A model generated the notes under the pieces. It searched no databases. It was given only the letters and a program-made list of their open reading frames with translations, and was not told the origin of the DNA. Below, in pieces: positions 1 to 9,026 of a stretch of DNA of 64,000 nt. The number at the start of each line of letters is the position of its first letter. The stretch's first letter is position 1. Where the stretch lies: NCBI RefSeq assembly GCF_026309355.1, contig NZ_JAPJZK010000001.1, forward strand, positions 1 through 64,000, read 5' to 3'. This stretch comes from Spartinivicinus marinus. Lineage in GTDB: Bacteria > Pseudomonadota > Gammaproteobacteria > Pseudomonadales > Zooshikellaceae. The translations under genes were made by a program, and so were the position numbers.

Positions 1-1465
1 ACCAATTTAACCAGCTAATTTTATGTTTATCTAAAAATTCTAACCAACGCTTAGACTCAGGCAAAAACACACCACCGTTGCCTGAAGCATCGCTTACTCC
101 CCACTCCGTCACAAAAATAGCTGCGCCTTGAGCCATGGCTTGCTGAGCACGTTGGCGTAAGCTTGCTTTATGACTACCAGCATAAAAATGCAAGGTATAC
201 ATGATATTATTAAAACTAAGCGGGTTACGAGCAGCCACATCGACTACTTCAAGTACTTTCTGTTTTAATTGTTTGTTTTTAATATATCCATTACTACTAG
301 GGGCTGTATACATAGCAGCTCTTACCACAGTCGCCTGCCAATCATCACGCAACCATTTAATGGATGACTTATTCATAAACTGACCAAACCACTGCAATCC
401 ATGAGAACTCATACCTTTTAATTGAACCGGTTTACCTTGTTGGTTAACCAACTGACCGGCTTCCACCCGTAACTGACCATGTTTAGCCACTGGGGTTTTC
501 CCTGGTATAGGGTTAGGTGGTACTGGGTCAGTAGTAGCAACCACTTCAAACCAGTTAATATTGAACTCTCGGTCATCCATGACGAGTTTGAGTTGATGAT
601 TTCCTTGAGAGAGTTGTACAGGCTTTGAGGTAATCGTTTGCCACTGCTGCCAACCTCCCGTTTCATTAAATGATAATAATCCTGTTATATCATGTCCGTT
701 AAGCTCCAAGTGAAACTGACCACCGCCAACCGCTGAAGCCACCCGAAATTTAACCTGGTATTTACCAGTCTTCTCAACCTTAACTGAATAATTCAGCCAT
801 TCACCTGGCTCTATCCAACCGACGTTATAACCACTGCCTTCATCCGTTGTTTTTTCTATATCAACACTGGTTGGATTTAATTCCCCACCTAAATTATCAG
901 GTGTCGTATCATAAAATTGACTAAACTGCTCTGCTTGTATTTTTCCTGGCAGCTGGTGAGCTGTCACAGGACTATCACTGGCATATACTTTTATCTCTTT
1001 AAGCGATATACCCCATGTTGTTGCACGCTTATCTGCTCGTAATCGAAAATATCGTCCTTTACCATTAACGACGATATCCTCTTCCCCACCTTTCCCCTGA
1101 CGTTGTTGGTAAAGGTTGCGCCATTGCCAATGGTCATCCGACACTTGAAGGGTATATTGGCTTGCATACGCTTCTTCCCAAAATAATTGAACACGCTTGA
1201 TCGGCAAAGATTTGCCTAAATCAATGGTTATCCACTGGCCATCACTAAACTGACTGGACCAGCGAGTATCAAGATTGCCATCCACCGCAAAGCGTGCATC
1301 CAATTGATAGTTTTCAACAGAAGAAGCCCAAGCTGGCTTATTGAGAGAAATAGGATTAGCCTTTGCCAGTGTCGTAAGAATGAAAAAGGCTACTAAAATA
1401 ATATACAAAAATCGTAGGGTAACACTTATCCAATGTGTGGGTTGACGAAGAGTAACAGTACTCAT
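1..1465 (-). CDS. Secreted GH5 endoglucanase with F5/8-type C and CBM6 modules (partial, apparent internal deletion)
   Basis: This gene runs off the left edge; about 488 codons are visible. ATG at 1465 follows a good ribosome site (GGAG). An N-terminal hydrophobic signal segment (residues about 15-35) is followed by a discoidin/CBM32-like domain (about 36-165), a CBM6-like domain (about 175-315; motifs NVGWIEPGEWLNYSV and FNINWFEVV) and a GH5 cellulase region from about 335. The end of GH5 is clear: NIMYTLHFYAGSH and FVTEWGVSDASGNGG, the latter with the nucleophile Glu. The family would hydrolyse beta-1,4-glucan outside the cell. Odd point: at about residue 410 the sequence jumps from the helix that normally precedes the DWH strand straight to the NPLSFNNIMY segment, so the NEP acid/base region is absent. 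It is probably inactive unless the assembly is wrong. Confidence 0.85.
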   Translation of the reverse strand, partial: MSTVTLRQPTHWISVTLRFLYIILVAFFILTTLAKANPISLNKPAWASSVENYQLDARFAVDGNLDTRWSSQFSDGQWITIDLGKSLPIKRVQLFWEEAYASQYTLQVSDDHWQWRNLYQQRQGKGGEEDIVVNGKGRYFRLRADKRATTWGISLKEIKVYASDSPVTAHQLPGKIQAEQFSQFYDTTPDNLGGELNPTSVDIEKTTDEGSGYNVGWIEPGEWLNYSVKVEKTGKYQVKFRVASAVGGGQFHLELNGHDITGLLSFNETGGWQQWQTITSKPVQLSQGNHQLKLVMDDREFNINWFEVVATTDPVPPNPIPGKTPVAKHGQLRVEAGQLVNQQGKPVQLKGMSSHGLQWFGQFMNKSSIKWLRDDWQATVVRAAMYTAPSSNGYIKNKQLKQKVLEVVDVAARNPLSFNNIMYTLHFYAGSHKASLRQRAQQAMAQGAAIFVTEWGVSDASGNGGVFLPESKRWLEFLDKHKISWLNW

Positions 1466-1780
1466 TGCAATAGTCTCCTGATCCTAACGGGTGAGACCAG
1501 CATAGCGAAATCACCATTACAATACTGGTAAACATAAAGCAAATTTAGCTCACAAATACTGCCTATTTTTGGATTTGTGAAAGGTATAAACAAAGTGAAA
1601 GGAGTATTTGTATGACTGCTTACCTCCAAAAAAACATACATATTCAGTTAAAAACTATATTAACCAAAGATACATTAAATTTTAGTTAAAATAATATTTT
1701 AAGTTTCATTCAAAGAGGTGCTGAATTCAAATAAATACTGAAGCGTAAGCAGCTAAGAGGAAAAGCTGATTTTTTATACA
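1466..1780. other. Intergenic region upstream of the cellulase gene
   Basis: AT-rich, about 315 bases, between the start of the leftward cellulase gene and the stop of the leftward DUF1877 gene. It must hold the cellulase promoter, but I see no clear operator, hairpin or small gene in it. Confidence 0.4.
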
Positions 1781-2383
1781 TTAAGAGACGTACATTACCA
1801 GACCAAGATTATGTTCAGCAGCATTAAAAATAAATGATTGCAATTTCATTAAATAATTACGTAAATAAACTATCGACTCATCTCTCCCCCAGCTTTCCCA
1901 CTCTACTGGGTAGATTGCTAAGGCCATCCACTCCTGACAGTCAAAACGTTCAAATAAGTCAACCTGGTCAACCTTGCTGATCGCTGTAGCAATGGTTTGG
2001 GTTTGGCATTCATCAAACATTCTAACGGGGCCATAACCAGTATCGGTCTCTGGCACAGGTACCCCTCCATTAATGATAAAGTTCATTGGCGGCTTTCCTC
2101 CCCATACTGAATGGGTAAGTAAATAATGCAAGCCATGCCATGCTTTACCAAACTGCTCACGAATACCTTCTCCTTCAACATAATCAAAATCTGGTGCTGG
2201 TGCAGTATCATCAACTAGTTGATTACGCTGAGGAAAGCGCATTAACTGAGTAAATTGGCTGACTTCATACCAAAAATACCCTGGTTCATCAGGTGCTAAT
2301 ACCCGCCAGATTAAAGGCGGGTAACCCAAAACAGCCTCAATGTGTTGTCTACCTAGCGTCGTAATTTCAAGACACATGGTCAT
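1781..2383 (-). CDS. DUF1877 (YfbM-like) protein
   Basis: A 200-residue cytoplasmic protein with no signal or membrane segment. The start MTMCLEITTL, the central GKAWHGLHYLLTHSVWGG block, the following GG.PVPETDTGYGPVRMF region and the YPVEW..WGRDE segment fit the DUF1877 family, of which E. coli YfbM is a member. The molecular function of the family is not known. It stands alone: the leftward cellulase gene starts about 315 bases downstream and the next rightward gene starts about 185 bases upstream. The length matches the family's usual 160-200 residues, so it looks intact. Confidence 0.75.
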   Translation of the reverse strand: MTMCLEITTLGRQHIEAVLGYPPLIWRVLAPDEPGYFWYEVSQFTQLMRFPQRNQLVDDTAPAPDFDYVEGEGIREQFGKAWHGLHYLLTHSVWGGKPPMNFIINGGVPVPETDTGYGPVRMFDECQTQTIATAISKVDQVDLFERFDCQEWMALAIYPVEWESWGRDESIVYLRNYLMKLQSFIFNAAEHNLGLVMYVS

Positions 2384-2568
2384 ATCCAGCAGTCCCTTGC
2401 TAATGAGTACCTCTAATACTGTCTAACAATAAGGCCTTTCCGCATCTTCTGTTCAAGCAGCTGCCAACGCGGCAAATAGAATTCCTTATTGCCTTTTAGC
2501 CAATACTATTTATATTAGGCTATGTTTTTTAAATGCTCTTAAAACACGAATAGAAGTACAGACATAAC

Positions 2569-2838
2569 ATGACAACTAATCAGTTCAGGGTAAAACTAAC
2601 TGGCTATGCAGCAGGCAATAAAGGCCAGTACTATGTGGAAACAGACTTTGCTAAGCTATTCAAAATTTCCCATGACAAAGCAAAGACTATCTTTAAATCA
2701 ATTCCTTATACAATCAAAGAGAATTTAACGGCAACAGAAGCCGACCAGTATAAAGCCGCTATTGAGCAAATCGGTGCAACTTGCGTCGTTGAAAATATGA
2801 AGCATAATCTGGATGGTTTATCCATTATTGATGATTAA
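2569..2838 (+). CDS. Small protein resembling the C-terminal domain of ribosomal protein L7/L12
   Basis: An 89-residue soluble protein. The order of elements (LTGYAAGNKGQYY, KAKTIFKSIPYTIKENLTATEADQYKAAIEQIGATCVVE) resembles the small alpha/beta fold of the bL12 C-terminal domain, in which a helix, a P-x-x-(I/V)-K-E-x-L turn, a helix with A-x-x-x-K/Q and a final strand (A-x-V/C-x-V/I-E) recur. It lacks the N-terminal dimerisation domain and hinge of true bL12, so it is not the ribosomal protein itself. Many such stand-alone domains exist with no assigned role. It is monocistronic and ends at a strong terminator-like hairpin. Confidence 0.6.
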   Translation: MTTNQFRVKLTGYAAGNKGQYYVETDFAKLFKISHDKAKTIFKSIPYTIKENLTATEADQYKAAIEQIGATCVVENMKHNLDGLSIIDD

Positions 2839-2859
2839 GCAGATAAGGTAAGGGGTTGT

Positions 2860-2885
2860 CAGGGGATATCCAGTTCCCCTGTTTT
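2860..2885 (+). terminator. Rho-independent terminator after the L7/L12-like gene
   Basis: A perfect 7-base stem CAGGGGA / TCCCCTG with an 8-base loop is followed by TTTT. It lies 22 bases after the stop of the rightward gene and just before the convergent flgE stop. Confidence 0.75.
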
Positions 2886-2920
2886 ATAAGTATGTTATGA
2901 ATCTTTTACATCAAAGTTTA

Positions 2921-4927
2921 TTAACGTAAGTTAATGATTGTCTGGGTGACAGTATCTTCTGTTTCTATGGTTTTTGCATTTGCTTGATAGTTACGCTGGG
3001 CAATAATCAATCCCACTAACTCTTCTGCCACATCCACATTAGCCTCTTCCAAAGAGCCTGCTCTTAGGCTACCTAAAGTACCAGTATTTGGTGTACCTAT
3101 CACAGGCACGCCTGAGTCAAACGTTTCCAACCAGGATGTTTTTCCAATTGGCTGTAAGCCCTGAGAATTAGCAAAATTAGCTAACGCCACTTGGCCTAAT
3201 GTAGTATTTTGCCCATTGGAATAACGCCCGAATATAATACCGGTTTCACTCACACTCAAGTCTGTCATTCGCCCAACGGTGTAACCATTTTGAGACAAAC
3301 TCTCAACAGCAAAGAGGCTACCAAACTGAGTAGAGCCAGTAATATTAAAAACAAAGTTAGAGCTAGTGGGGGGATCAGGTAACGGTAAAATATTACCACC
3401 CGAAGCTACGTTGAGAGGTTGTAATGCATTAATCGGATTACCTGCACTATCTAGAGGTATCCAGTTAGTAACAACTATGGGGCTAGAGGTAAGTAGATTT
3501 CCATCTCGATCAAACTGCACTGTAAATCTAGCTCGGGTGGCGGAGCCACCTGAAACAACAGGGTCTCCAATATCTTGTCCATCAATCAATAGATACATGC
3601 TCCAGTCAGCAACATTAGGCGTTAATGGGTTAGGATCTTCTTTTACAAAATAAGATGATAAAGTATGGGAGTTGCCCAAGCTATCAAAGATCTGTACTTG
3701 AGTCGCATGGTTATAGCTAGCGGGCTTCGTTGGGTCAAACTCATTTTCAGCAAACGGAGTATAGGTGATAGTTGTCGTATTAAAAATATTCGAAGTAGCT
3801 GATCCAATTTGTGTATCATTTTCAAGCTGCAGCGTAATTTCCCCCCCAACAGTTGCCGTATTGCCATCATTGACAGTAACAGCTCCTCCCGCATTTGTAA
3901 AAGCAGAACCAACAGCTCCCTGAACAGCCACATTGGTCCCAGTATTGCTCACTGATACAGTAATATTATCGCCTGAATTATTATATATTCTGATTTCATT
4001 AGGTGCAGATGAATCAATTTGTGCACTAATTCCATTTAAATTAGATATGGCCACTGCTAGTTCATTCACATTATTGACAGAACTTAAGCTAACGGCTTGA
4101 TTATTTATGACGATAGATGCCCCAACAGGTGCAGAAGAACCAAGTAAAGCTGCAATATTAGCTACATTAACTTTTACTCGCGTATTCGCTGATGCACTCA
4201 TGATTCCATATTGTTCACCATTACTGACCAGCTCACTGGCAATAGCACTGGCTTGCATGTTGGCCGCACTGGGAACATTTAAAGTAGCTTTTGTTACCGG
4301 AGGGGTTTGAGAGATATCCTGTAAAACAAAACTACCAGCACTATAACCATTAATATTGGATAACTGCGCATTAGCAACAACAGCCGTATTATTCGACGTG
4401 GTTATACTCCCCCTTCTAGCCAAAACTTGTTCTCTGGAGTCAAGGTTAAAATCAATATCAACCCCACTGGTTTGACGAGGGTCTAGATATTGTGCATTAA
4501 TCTGTAAATCAGACAATGCTCCTGGAATAATAACGCCAGAAGCGTCTGCAACAAAGCCTTGTAAAAAATCTCCTGTATTTGTCACTATATAACCGTCTTT
4601 ATTCAAACTAAAAATACCTTGTCTAGTATAAGCAAGACCGTTTGGATTTTTCGTGACAAAAAAACCACCACCATTAATTACCATATCTAAATTGCGATCA
4701 GTTGATCTTATATTACCTTGGCCAAACTGCTGAGCAACTGTTTGCACAAAAACCCCATTACCGGCTTTGCTATTACCTCCCCCCAACATTGCTTGAGAAT
4801 ATAAATCATGAAATTCAGCTCTAGATCGCTTAAAACCAACAGTGCCTCCATTGGCAATGTTATTACCAATCACATCTAAATCTGAGCTGGCCGCCCTTAA
4901 GCCACTGAGTGCGGTATTAAATCCCAT
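2921..4927 (-). CDS. flgE: Flagellar hook protein FlgE (orphan copy)
   Basis: The 668-residue product forms the curved hook joining the flagellar rod to the filament and is itself exported by the flagellar type III apparatus. The start ATG at 4927 was chosen because GGGGAGG lies just upstream and the protein then begins MGFNTALSGLRAASSDLDVIGNNIAN, the conserved flagellar rod/hook N-terminus; an upstream in-frame extension lacks support. The N-terminal region is followed by the FlgE/F/G-like core (GGGFFVTKNPNGLAYTRQG), a long variable middle, and the conserved C-terminus ending AEELVGLIIAQRNYQANAKTIETEDTVTQTIINLR. It is longer than the E. coli protein (about 400). No other flagellar gene is nearby, so this is either a duplicate or a displaced hook gene. 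Confidence 0.93.
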   Translation of the reverse strand: MGFNTALSGLRAASSDLDVIGNNIANGGTVGFKRSRAEFHDLYSQAMLGGGNSKAGNGVFVQTVAQQFGQGNIRSTDRNLDMVINGGGFFVTKNPNGLAYTRQGIFSLNKDGYIVTNTGDFLQGFVADASGVIIPGALSDLQINAQYLDPRQTSGVDIDFNLDSREQVLARRGSITTSNNTAVVANAQLSNINGYSAGSFVLQDISQTPPVTKATLNVPSAANMQASAIASELVSNGEQYGIMSASANTRVKVNVANIAALLGSSAPVGASIVINNQAVSLSSVNNVNELAVAISNLNGISAQIDSSAPNEIRIYNNSGDNITVSVSNTGTNVAVQGAVGSAFTNAGGAVTVNDGNTATVGGEITLQLENDTQIGSATSNIFNTTTITYTPFAENEFDPTKPASYNHATQVQIFDSLGNSHTLSSYFVKEDPNPLTPNVADWSMYLLIDGQDIGDPVVSGGSATRARFTVQFDRDGNLLTSSPIVVTNWIPLDSAGNPINALQPLNVASGGNILPLPDPPTSSNFVFNITGSTQFGSLFAVESLSQNGYTVGRMTDLSVSETGIIFGRYSNGQNTTLGQVALANFANSQGLQPIGKTSWLETFDSGVPVIGTPNTGTLGSLRAGSLEEANVDVAEELVGLIIAQRNYQANAKTIETEDTVTQTIINLR

Positions 4928-5235
4928 TGAGTACCTCCCCTGGTTATGGGCATCACATGTCGTCAACGCAACTAATATTACTATACCCTTCACATAGAGT
5001 ATTATTTAATTCGACTATAGCTGTTGAGTATTTGGGCAAGTAAATGATATTTTTACTCCTTTTCTAAACAAGATCTATCCCTTTAAGTTGTCTAATAACC
5101 CAGCCTGAAACTATGAGGTATAAGGTTATATATCAATATAAGTCACAATATGTATAAGCAATAGCTGTTCCATAAACTAATTTTGAATAAATTCAAAACA
5201 TTAGCCAAATTCAGGTGGCAAGTATTTTCCGCTTA

Positions 5236-5410
5236 TTTACACCCATCACGATTCATTTTTAGGTGTAAATTAAAGCGGTATGTACTCACTGCGAAGGGTT
5301 TTTTAGGCGAGGCCATCGAGCAATGAAACCCCAGCCGTTTAGTAAACCAAATGACTGGGGTGAAGAGCGATGGTAACAAAGCCCAAAAATCATTCGCGAA
5401 GAATATATCA
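5236..5410. repeat. Dispersed inverted-end repeat, copy A plus an end fragment
   Basis: The main copy spans about 5280-5410. Read on the minus strand it begins TATATTCTTCGCGAATGATT and ends with the complement of the CTTCGCA end shared with copies at 18694, 26369 and 31438. The core has GTTACCATCGCTCTTCACCCC and GATGGCCTCGCCTAAAAA equivalents. A separate fragment of one end (ACCCATCACGATTCATTTTT) lies at about 5239-5258 in the opposite orientation. It sits in the 680-base gap between flgE and the DUF4870 gene; I see no real gene in that gap. Confidence 0.75.
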
Positions 5411-5544
5411 ATAAATGTAACAAAGCCTTCATCGATCAATAATTTTTCTGTTAACTATTAACTGATAGTTAGAGGAACCTTTCGTAAAAACGCTATCACA
5501 GAAATAACTCTTTAAAGCTACAGTCTAAAGAGACGCTCTAATAC

Positions 5545-5575
5545 AAAAAAGGCCAGTCATATACAATGACTGACC
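5545..5575 (-). terminator. Rho-independent terminator of the DUF4870 gene
   Basis: Read on the minus strand, GGTCAGTCAT and ATGACTGGCC form a stem around a short loop, followed by six T. It lies 35 bases beyond the stop of the leftward DUF4870 gene. Confidence 0.8.
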
Positions 5576-5609
5576 CGATAAAAATACTAATTTTAAAGTA
5601 AAAATATCA

Positions 5610-5966
5610 CTATTTAATCAAACGAATAGTGAGTGGATAACGATAGTTTTCTCCTTTTGAAGACTTAATTATCGCAACCACAGTGACAACTAGTCCATAA
5701 ATAAATAATATTGGCATCAGTAATAATCCGATCAACACCCAACTGAGTACCAGTAATATTCCAAACGCAATCAACATGGTGATTTGAAAGTTTATTGCTT
5801 CTTTACCCTGGTGATCCACAAAACCAAACTCATCCTTTTTCATCAGCCAAATAACAAGAGGCCCAAGGACACTACCAAATGGAATCAGTAAACCTACAAA
5901 AGCAGCCACATGACAAAACATTCCCCACTGTTTTTCCTCATTGCTCATGTCAATAATACCTTTCAT
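5610..5966 (-). CDS. DUF4870 small membrane protein
   Basis: A 118-residue inner-membrane protein. It starts MSNEEKQWGMFCHVAAFVGLLIPFG after a short leader, then GPLVIWLMKKDEFGFVDHQGKEAINFQ and two closely spaced hydrophobic segments (about residues 55-95), the typical DUF4870 layout with a conserved H-x-x-A near the start and a D/VDxQGKEAxNFQ centre. The function of the family is unknown. Two starts are possible (5966, or an internal ATG at 5948); both have weak ribosome sites. Monocistronic with its own terminator. Confidence 0.85.
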   Translation of the reverse strand: MKGIIDMSNEEKQWGMFCHVAAFVGLLIPFGSVLGPLVIWLMKKDEFGFVDHQGKEAINFQITMLIAFGILLVLSWVLIGLLLMPILFIYGLVVTVVAIIKSSKGENYRYPLTIRLIK

Positions 5967-6246
5967 ATCACCGCCTCAATAATGATGAACTTGAGATACT
6001 CAAATAAAACTGTCAACTCTCTTCTTTACTACCCAAGCAGCCCCCTTTTAAGGGGTTTACATCTGTTGAAATCCCATTTTATCACGAAAGACATAATATG
6101 TCAACACATTACCTGTAAGATCATTTCTGCAAATGATTAATGATGAACTATGCTTAAACAGGATCACCCAAACATCAGGCTACTGCAGCCAAGCAGTCTA
6201 ATGAGTTTAGTAGGGCCTACTATAGCTAATGTGAGGGGAATATAGA

Positions 6247-6603
6247 GTGGACATTGAAGAGTTATTAGAAGACGACAGTGAACAAAAGCGCCGCTATCCT
6301 CGCAGACCAATTAAATGGAAAGCACTGATAAAAGATACTTCTCAAGATAAAGTGGTACCTGCAACTACTGTCAATGTTTCAGAACAAGGCGCACTTTTAC
6401 AATCAATATTCTGCTTTAAAAAACTACAACTGCTCCCCATTATGATCAAAGTGAATTACCAAGGAAATAAACTAACCATTTATGCTAAAGCAGAAGTCAG
6501 GCATATTATCATTAGAACCTATGATTTTCAGTTGGGGTTGCTATTTAAAGATATTCAAAAAAATGACCAACAGTTTCTATCCCGCTTTGCTGAAGGTATT
6601 TAA
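6247..6603 (+). CDS. PilZ-domain protein, likely cyclic di-GMP binding
   Basis: A 118-residue cytoplasmic protein starting at GTG (ribosome site AGGGG). It carries the two PilZ signatures: an R-x-x-x-R element (RRYPRRPIKW, residues about 15-24) and N-x-S-x-x-G (NVSEQGALLQ, about 43-52, Asn replacing the usual Asp). PilZ domains bind cyclic di-GMP and change the behaviour of a partner. No fused output domain is present, so the partner is unknown. Only six bases separate it from the START-domain gene downstream, so the two are probably co-transcribed with the solute-binding gene that follows. Confidence 0.8.
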   Translation: MDIEELLEDDSEQKRRYPRRPIKWKALIKDTSQDKVVPATTVNVSEQGALLQSIFCFKKLQLLPIMIKVNYQGNKLTIYAKAEVRHIIIRTYDFQLGLLFKDIQKNDQQFLSRFAEGI

Positions 6604-6609
6604 GTAATA

Positions 6610-7335
6610 ATGAGTTATAATAAAACACCCCATTCGTTGATTATAACACTTGCTATTTTATTGTTAACCTTAGCAAATATTTCAAGGGCCAATAAATGGC
6701 AACAGGTTAAAAACAAAGAAGGAGTAAAAGTTTACACTAGAGCAATACCAGGCTCTGAAATTCACGAATTTAAAGGTGTAACCACTATCAACACCAGCTT
6801 AGCAAGTCTTATTGGTGTATTGGATGATGTTAGTGCCTGCCCACAATGGGTATACCAATGTACGCAGCCAACGCTTATCCAGTCAGTTAGCTTCAATGAA
6901 CGTTTTGTTTATCAAGTGAATGATTTTCCTTTCCCCTCAAAAAATCGAGATATCATCTTACATGCAAAGTTAAGCCAATCACCTTCAACAAAAGCAATCA
7001 CTATTCAGCTACGCGCTGCACCAGACTTTTGTCATAACAATAAAAAAGCTATCTGTAAACAAATCAATAAATCCAAATTAATTCGCATTAAAAAGTCTAA
7101 AGGATTTTATCTGATAGAACCCTTAACTAAGAATAAAATACAAATAACCTGGCAGCACCATGCAGAGCCAGGTGGTGACCTACCTACTTGGTTAGTTAAC
7201 AATTTAATTACCGACACCCCTTTTTATACACTAAAAAAGTTAGCTCATATTGTACAGAAAAACAAATATCAAACAGCAAGATTAAAATACGATACAAAAG
7301 GCCTTATTGTCGGCTTTGAGGTTAAAAACTGGTAA
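6610..7335 (+). CDS. START-domain-like lipid-binding periplasmic protein
   Basis: A 241-residue protein with an N-terminal signal segment (residues about 8-28, ending ANISRA). The mature part matches the bacterial START/SRPBCC layout: W..V...EGVKVYTRAIPGSEIHEFKGVTTI near the start, LDDVSACPQWVYQC, NERFVYQVNDFPFPSKNRDIILHAKL in the middle and ITWQHHAEPGGDLPTWLVNNLITDTPFYTLKKL near the end. START domains hold a hydrophobic ligand, often a lipid; the ligand here is unknown. Its stop overlaps the start of the next gene (TAATG), so the two are translationally coupled. Confidence 0.8.
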   Translation: MSYNKTPHSLIITLAILLLTLANISRANKWQQVKNKEGVKVYTRAIPGSEIHEFKGVTTINTSLASLIGVLDDVSACPQWVYQCTQPTLIQSVSFNERFVYQVNDFPFPSKNRDIILHAKLSQSPSTKAITIQLRAAPDFCHNNKKAICKQINKSKLIRIKKSKGFYLIEPLTKNKIQITWQHHAEPGGDLPTWLVNNLITDTPFYTLKKLAHIVQKNKYQTARLKYDTKGLIVGFEVKNW

Positions 7336-8162
7336 TGAATACATTATCTTCAATAAATCGCTCCCGTCAAAAGACTCCCAAATTATTGGCTTATTCGATT
7401 ATCACTCAACTAGCTTTCACATCCTTTATATATTTAAGCTTTCTCTTTAGCAATAACAGTCAGGCAGGGAATATTAACCCACTCTGCACCGAAGATGATG
7501 TATTATTAGGTGGCCAATTATCAGAGCCTTATCATACCCGCTTAAGGGATGGTTTAGTTGATCAATACCTACAACTCATATTTGAAATGCTTAATTGCCA
7601 CTTAAAAATTATCAGCCTACCTGCTGAGCGGGCAATATTAGAAGCCAATAAAGGAAAAATTGATGGAGACTTCGTCCTACTATCGGATATAGATAAAGCC
7701 AGCTACCCAGAGTTACTCAAAGTAACACCCAGTTACTTTTCCTTTTTTATGGCTTATGTCAGCTTTGATGACATCAAATATGAAGAGCTAGCCAGCTATC
7801 GTATTGGTGTAATAACTGGCATGCCTATTGCCGCTGAGTCACTCAGTAATATCAAAGTGGTTAGGGTCAAACACTATGAGCAACTAATCGAACTTCTTCG
7901 CCGCAAGCGTCTTCATGTTGCCGTATTACCTATTGCTGTTGCTTATTACTATAAAAAGATCGCATGCTTGAACAACTTAAAAATTGAAGTCAAACCTGAA
8001 CTAAAAGTAAATTTATATATTTACTTAAATAAGAAACGAGCTAATTTAGTAGAACCCCTTAGCACGGCTATCTCAGAATTCAAACATAGTAAAAAATACC
8101 AAGAACTAGTCAAAAAATTCCTTAAAAAAGGCTTAGAACTTAGTGCTCCAAGCTGTGAGTAA
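7335..8162 (+). CDS. Periplasmic solute-binding protein, family 3-like
   Basis: A 275-residue exported protein with a hydrophobic signal segment at about residues 18-45. The body resembles family 3 extracytoplasmic binding proteins (PBPb domain): a DGLVDQYLQLIFEMLNCHLKIISLPAERAILEANKGKIDGDFVLLSD section, a second lobe beginning YRIGVITGMPIAAESL, and a C-terminal SKKYQELVKKFL helix. The expected ligand is a small polar molecule, but no transporter genes are near. It overlaps the START-domain gene by one base. Orphan binding proteins of this type are abundant in marine gammaproteobacteria and may act as sensors. Confidence 0.75.
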   Translation: MNTLSSINRSRQKTPKLLAYSIITQLAFTSFIYLSFLFSNNSQAGNINPLCTEDDVLLGGQLSEPYHTRLRDGLVDQYLQLIFEMLNCHLKIISLPAERAILEANKGKIDGDFVLLSDIDKASYPELLKVTPSYFSFFMAYVSFDDIKYEELASYRIGVITGMPIAAESLSNIKVVRVKHYEQLIELLRRKRLHVAVLPIAVAYYYKKIACLNNLKIEVKPELKVNLYIYLNKKRANLVEPLSTAISEFKHSKKYQELVKKFLKKGLELSAPSCE

Positions 8163-8204
8163 GAATGCAACTAAATAGTAAAAAATACTCTTGCAAATCA
8201 GCTT

Positions 8205-9026
8205 TTATTGAATATCATGCAAATAGTATTGGTATAGCCTAGCGATTTGACCATTACGCCTCAGTTCACCTAACTTATCATTGATAGATTTAAGTTTACT
8301 TAAACATGCCGACTGTTTAGAAAACAAAATATAAACATCAAGCTGGGTAACCTCTTGATCAAGAGGAATAATCACTTCACTTAAGCCATTGTTTTTCGCT
8401 GCTGCGATGCCATCAAACTCAGCTAGAATGACATAATCTGCTCTTCCTTTTTCTACCATTTTCATCATTAACTGATTACTTTTAATTCTGCCAAGCTGAA
8501 GATACTGCTTATCATAATGATCAAAGAGATCCCCATAACTTCCACCAAATGGCCTAATACCATGTTTACCTATTAAGTCTTGTAAAGTCTTGAAGGCAAA
8601 CTGATTCTCTTTATGAACAAAAAGCTTAATCGGTTCAGCAATGATAGGAGCACTATATATAAACAGCTTTGCACGTTCATTATTATAATAAGCGCCAAAA
8701 ATTGCGTCTATTTTATGTTTTTTTAAATTATCAATAGTCCGTGTCCAAGGAGAAATAGGAGCAGACACTAATTTAATATTCAGCGGTTTTAAAACCTGTA
8801 GCATAATGTCATATACCAATCCACGATACTGCCCTGAATCATCAACAAATGATATTGGCATCCATCCGCTGGCCCCTGCGTATTGAATCTGCTTACAATG
8901 TTCTTCAGCAAAGGAAAAGGTTGTGAAAAATGAGACAACAAGACACCTATAACAGTATTTAACTATTTTACATTTTATACAACACATATCATTGAGCTTG
9001 TTTAGAAGCTCTGTTAGTACACTCAC
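8205..9026 (-). CDS. Periplasmic solute-binding protein, family 3-like
   Basis: A 273-residue family 3 binding protein, convergent with the preceding one. A short basic N-terminus and hydrophobic segment ending TFSFA (residues about 26-40) look like an export signal. The first lobe contains QYAGASGWMPISFVDDSGQYRGLVYDIMLQVLKPLNIKLVSAPISPWTRTIDNLKKHKIDAIFGAYYNNERA, a standard PBPb opening, and the second lobe ends with NGQIARLYQYYLHDI. The ligand is unknown and no ABC permease is linked. The signal region is Cys-rich (CCIKCK), which is unusual, so the true start could be downstream. Confidence 0.75.
   Translation of the reverse strand: MSVLTELLNKLNDMCCIKCKIVKYCYRCLVVSFFTTFSFAEEHCKQIQYAGASGWMPISFVDDSGQYRGLVYDIMLQVLKPLNIKLVSAPISPWTRTIDNLKKHKIDAIFGAYYNNERAKLFIYSAPIIAEPIKLFVHKENQFAFKTLQDLIGKHGIRPFGGSYGDLFDHYDKQYLQLGRIKSNQLMMKMVEKGRADYVILAEFDGIAAAKNNGLSEVIIPLDQEVTQLDVYILFSKQSACLSKLKSINDKLGELRRNGQIARLYQYYLHDIQ

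Noticed and set aside
5233-5439. 68-codon leftward frame with an ASPKKPF segment
   Set aside because: It lies wholly in repeat copy A; a similar frame with ASPKNP occurs in copy D. The shared residues come from the repeat DNA, not from a gene family.
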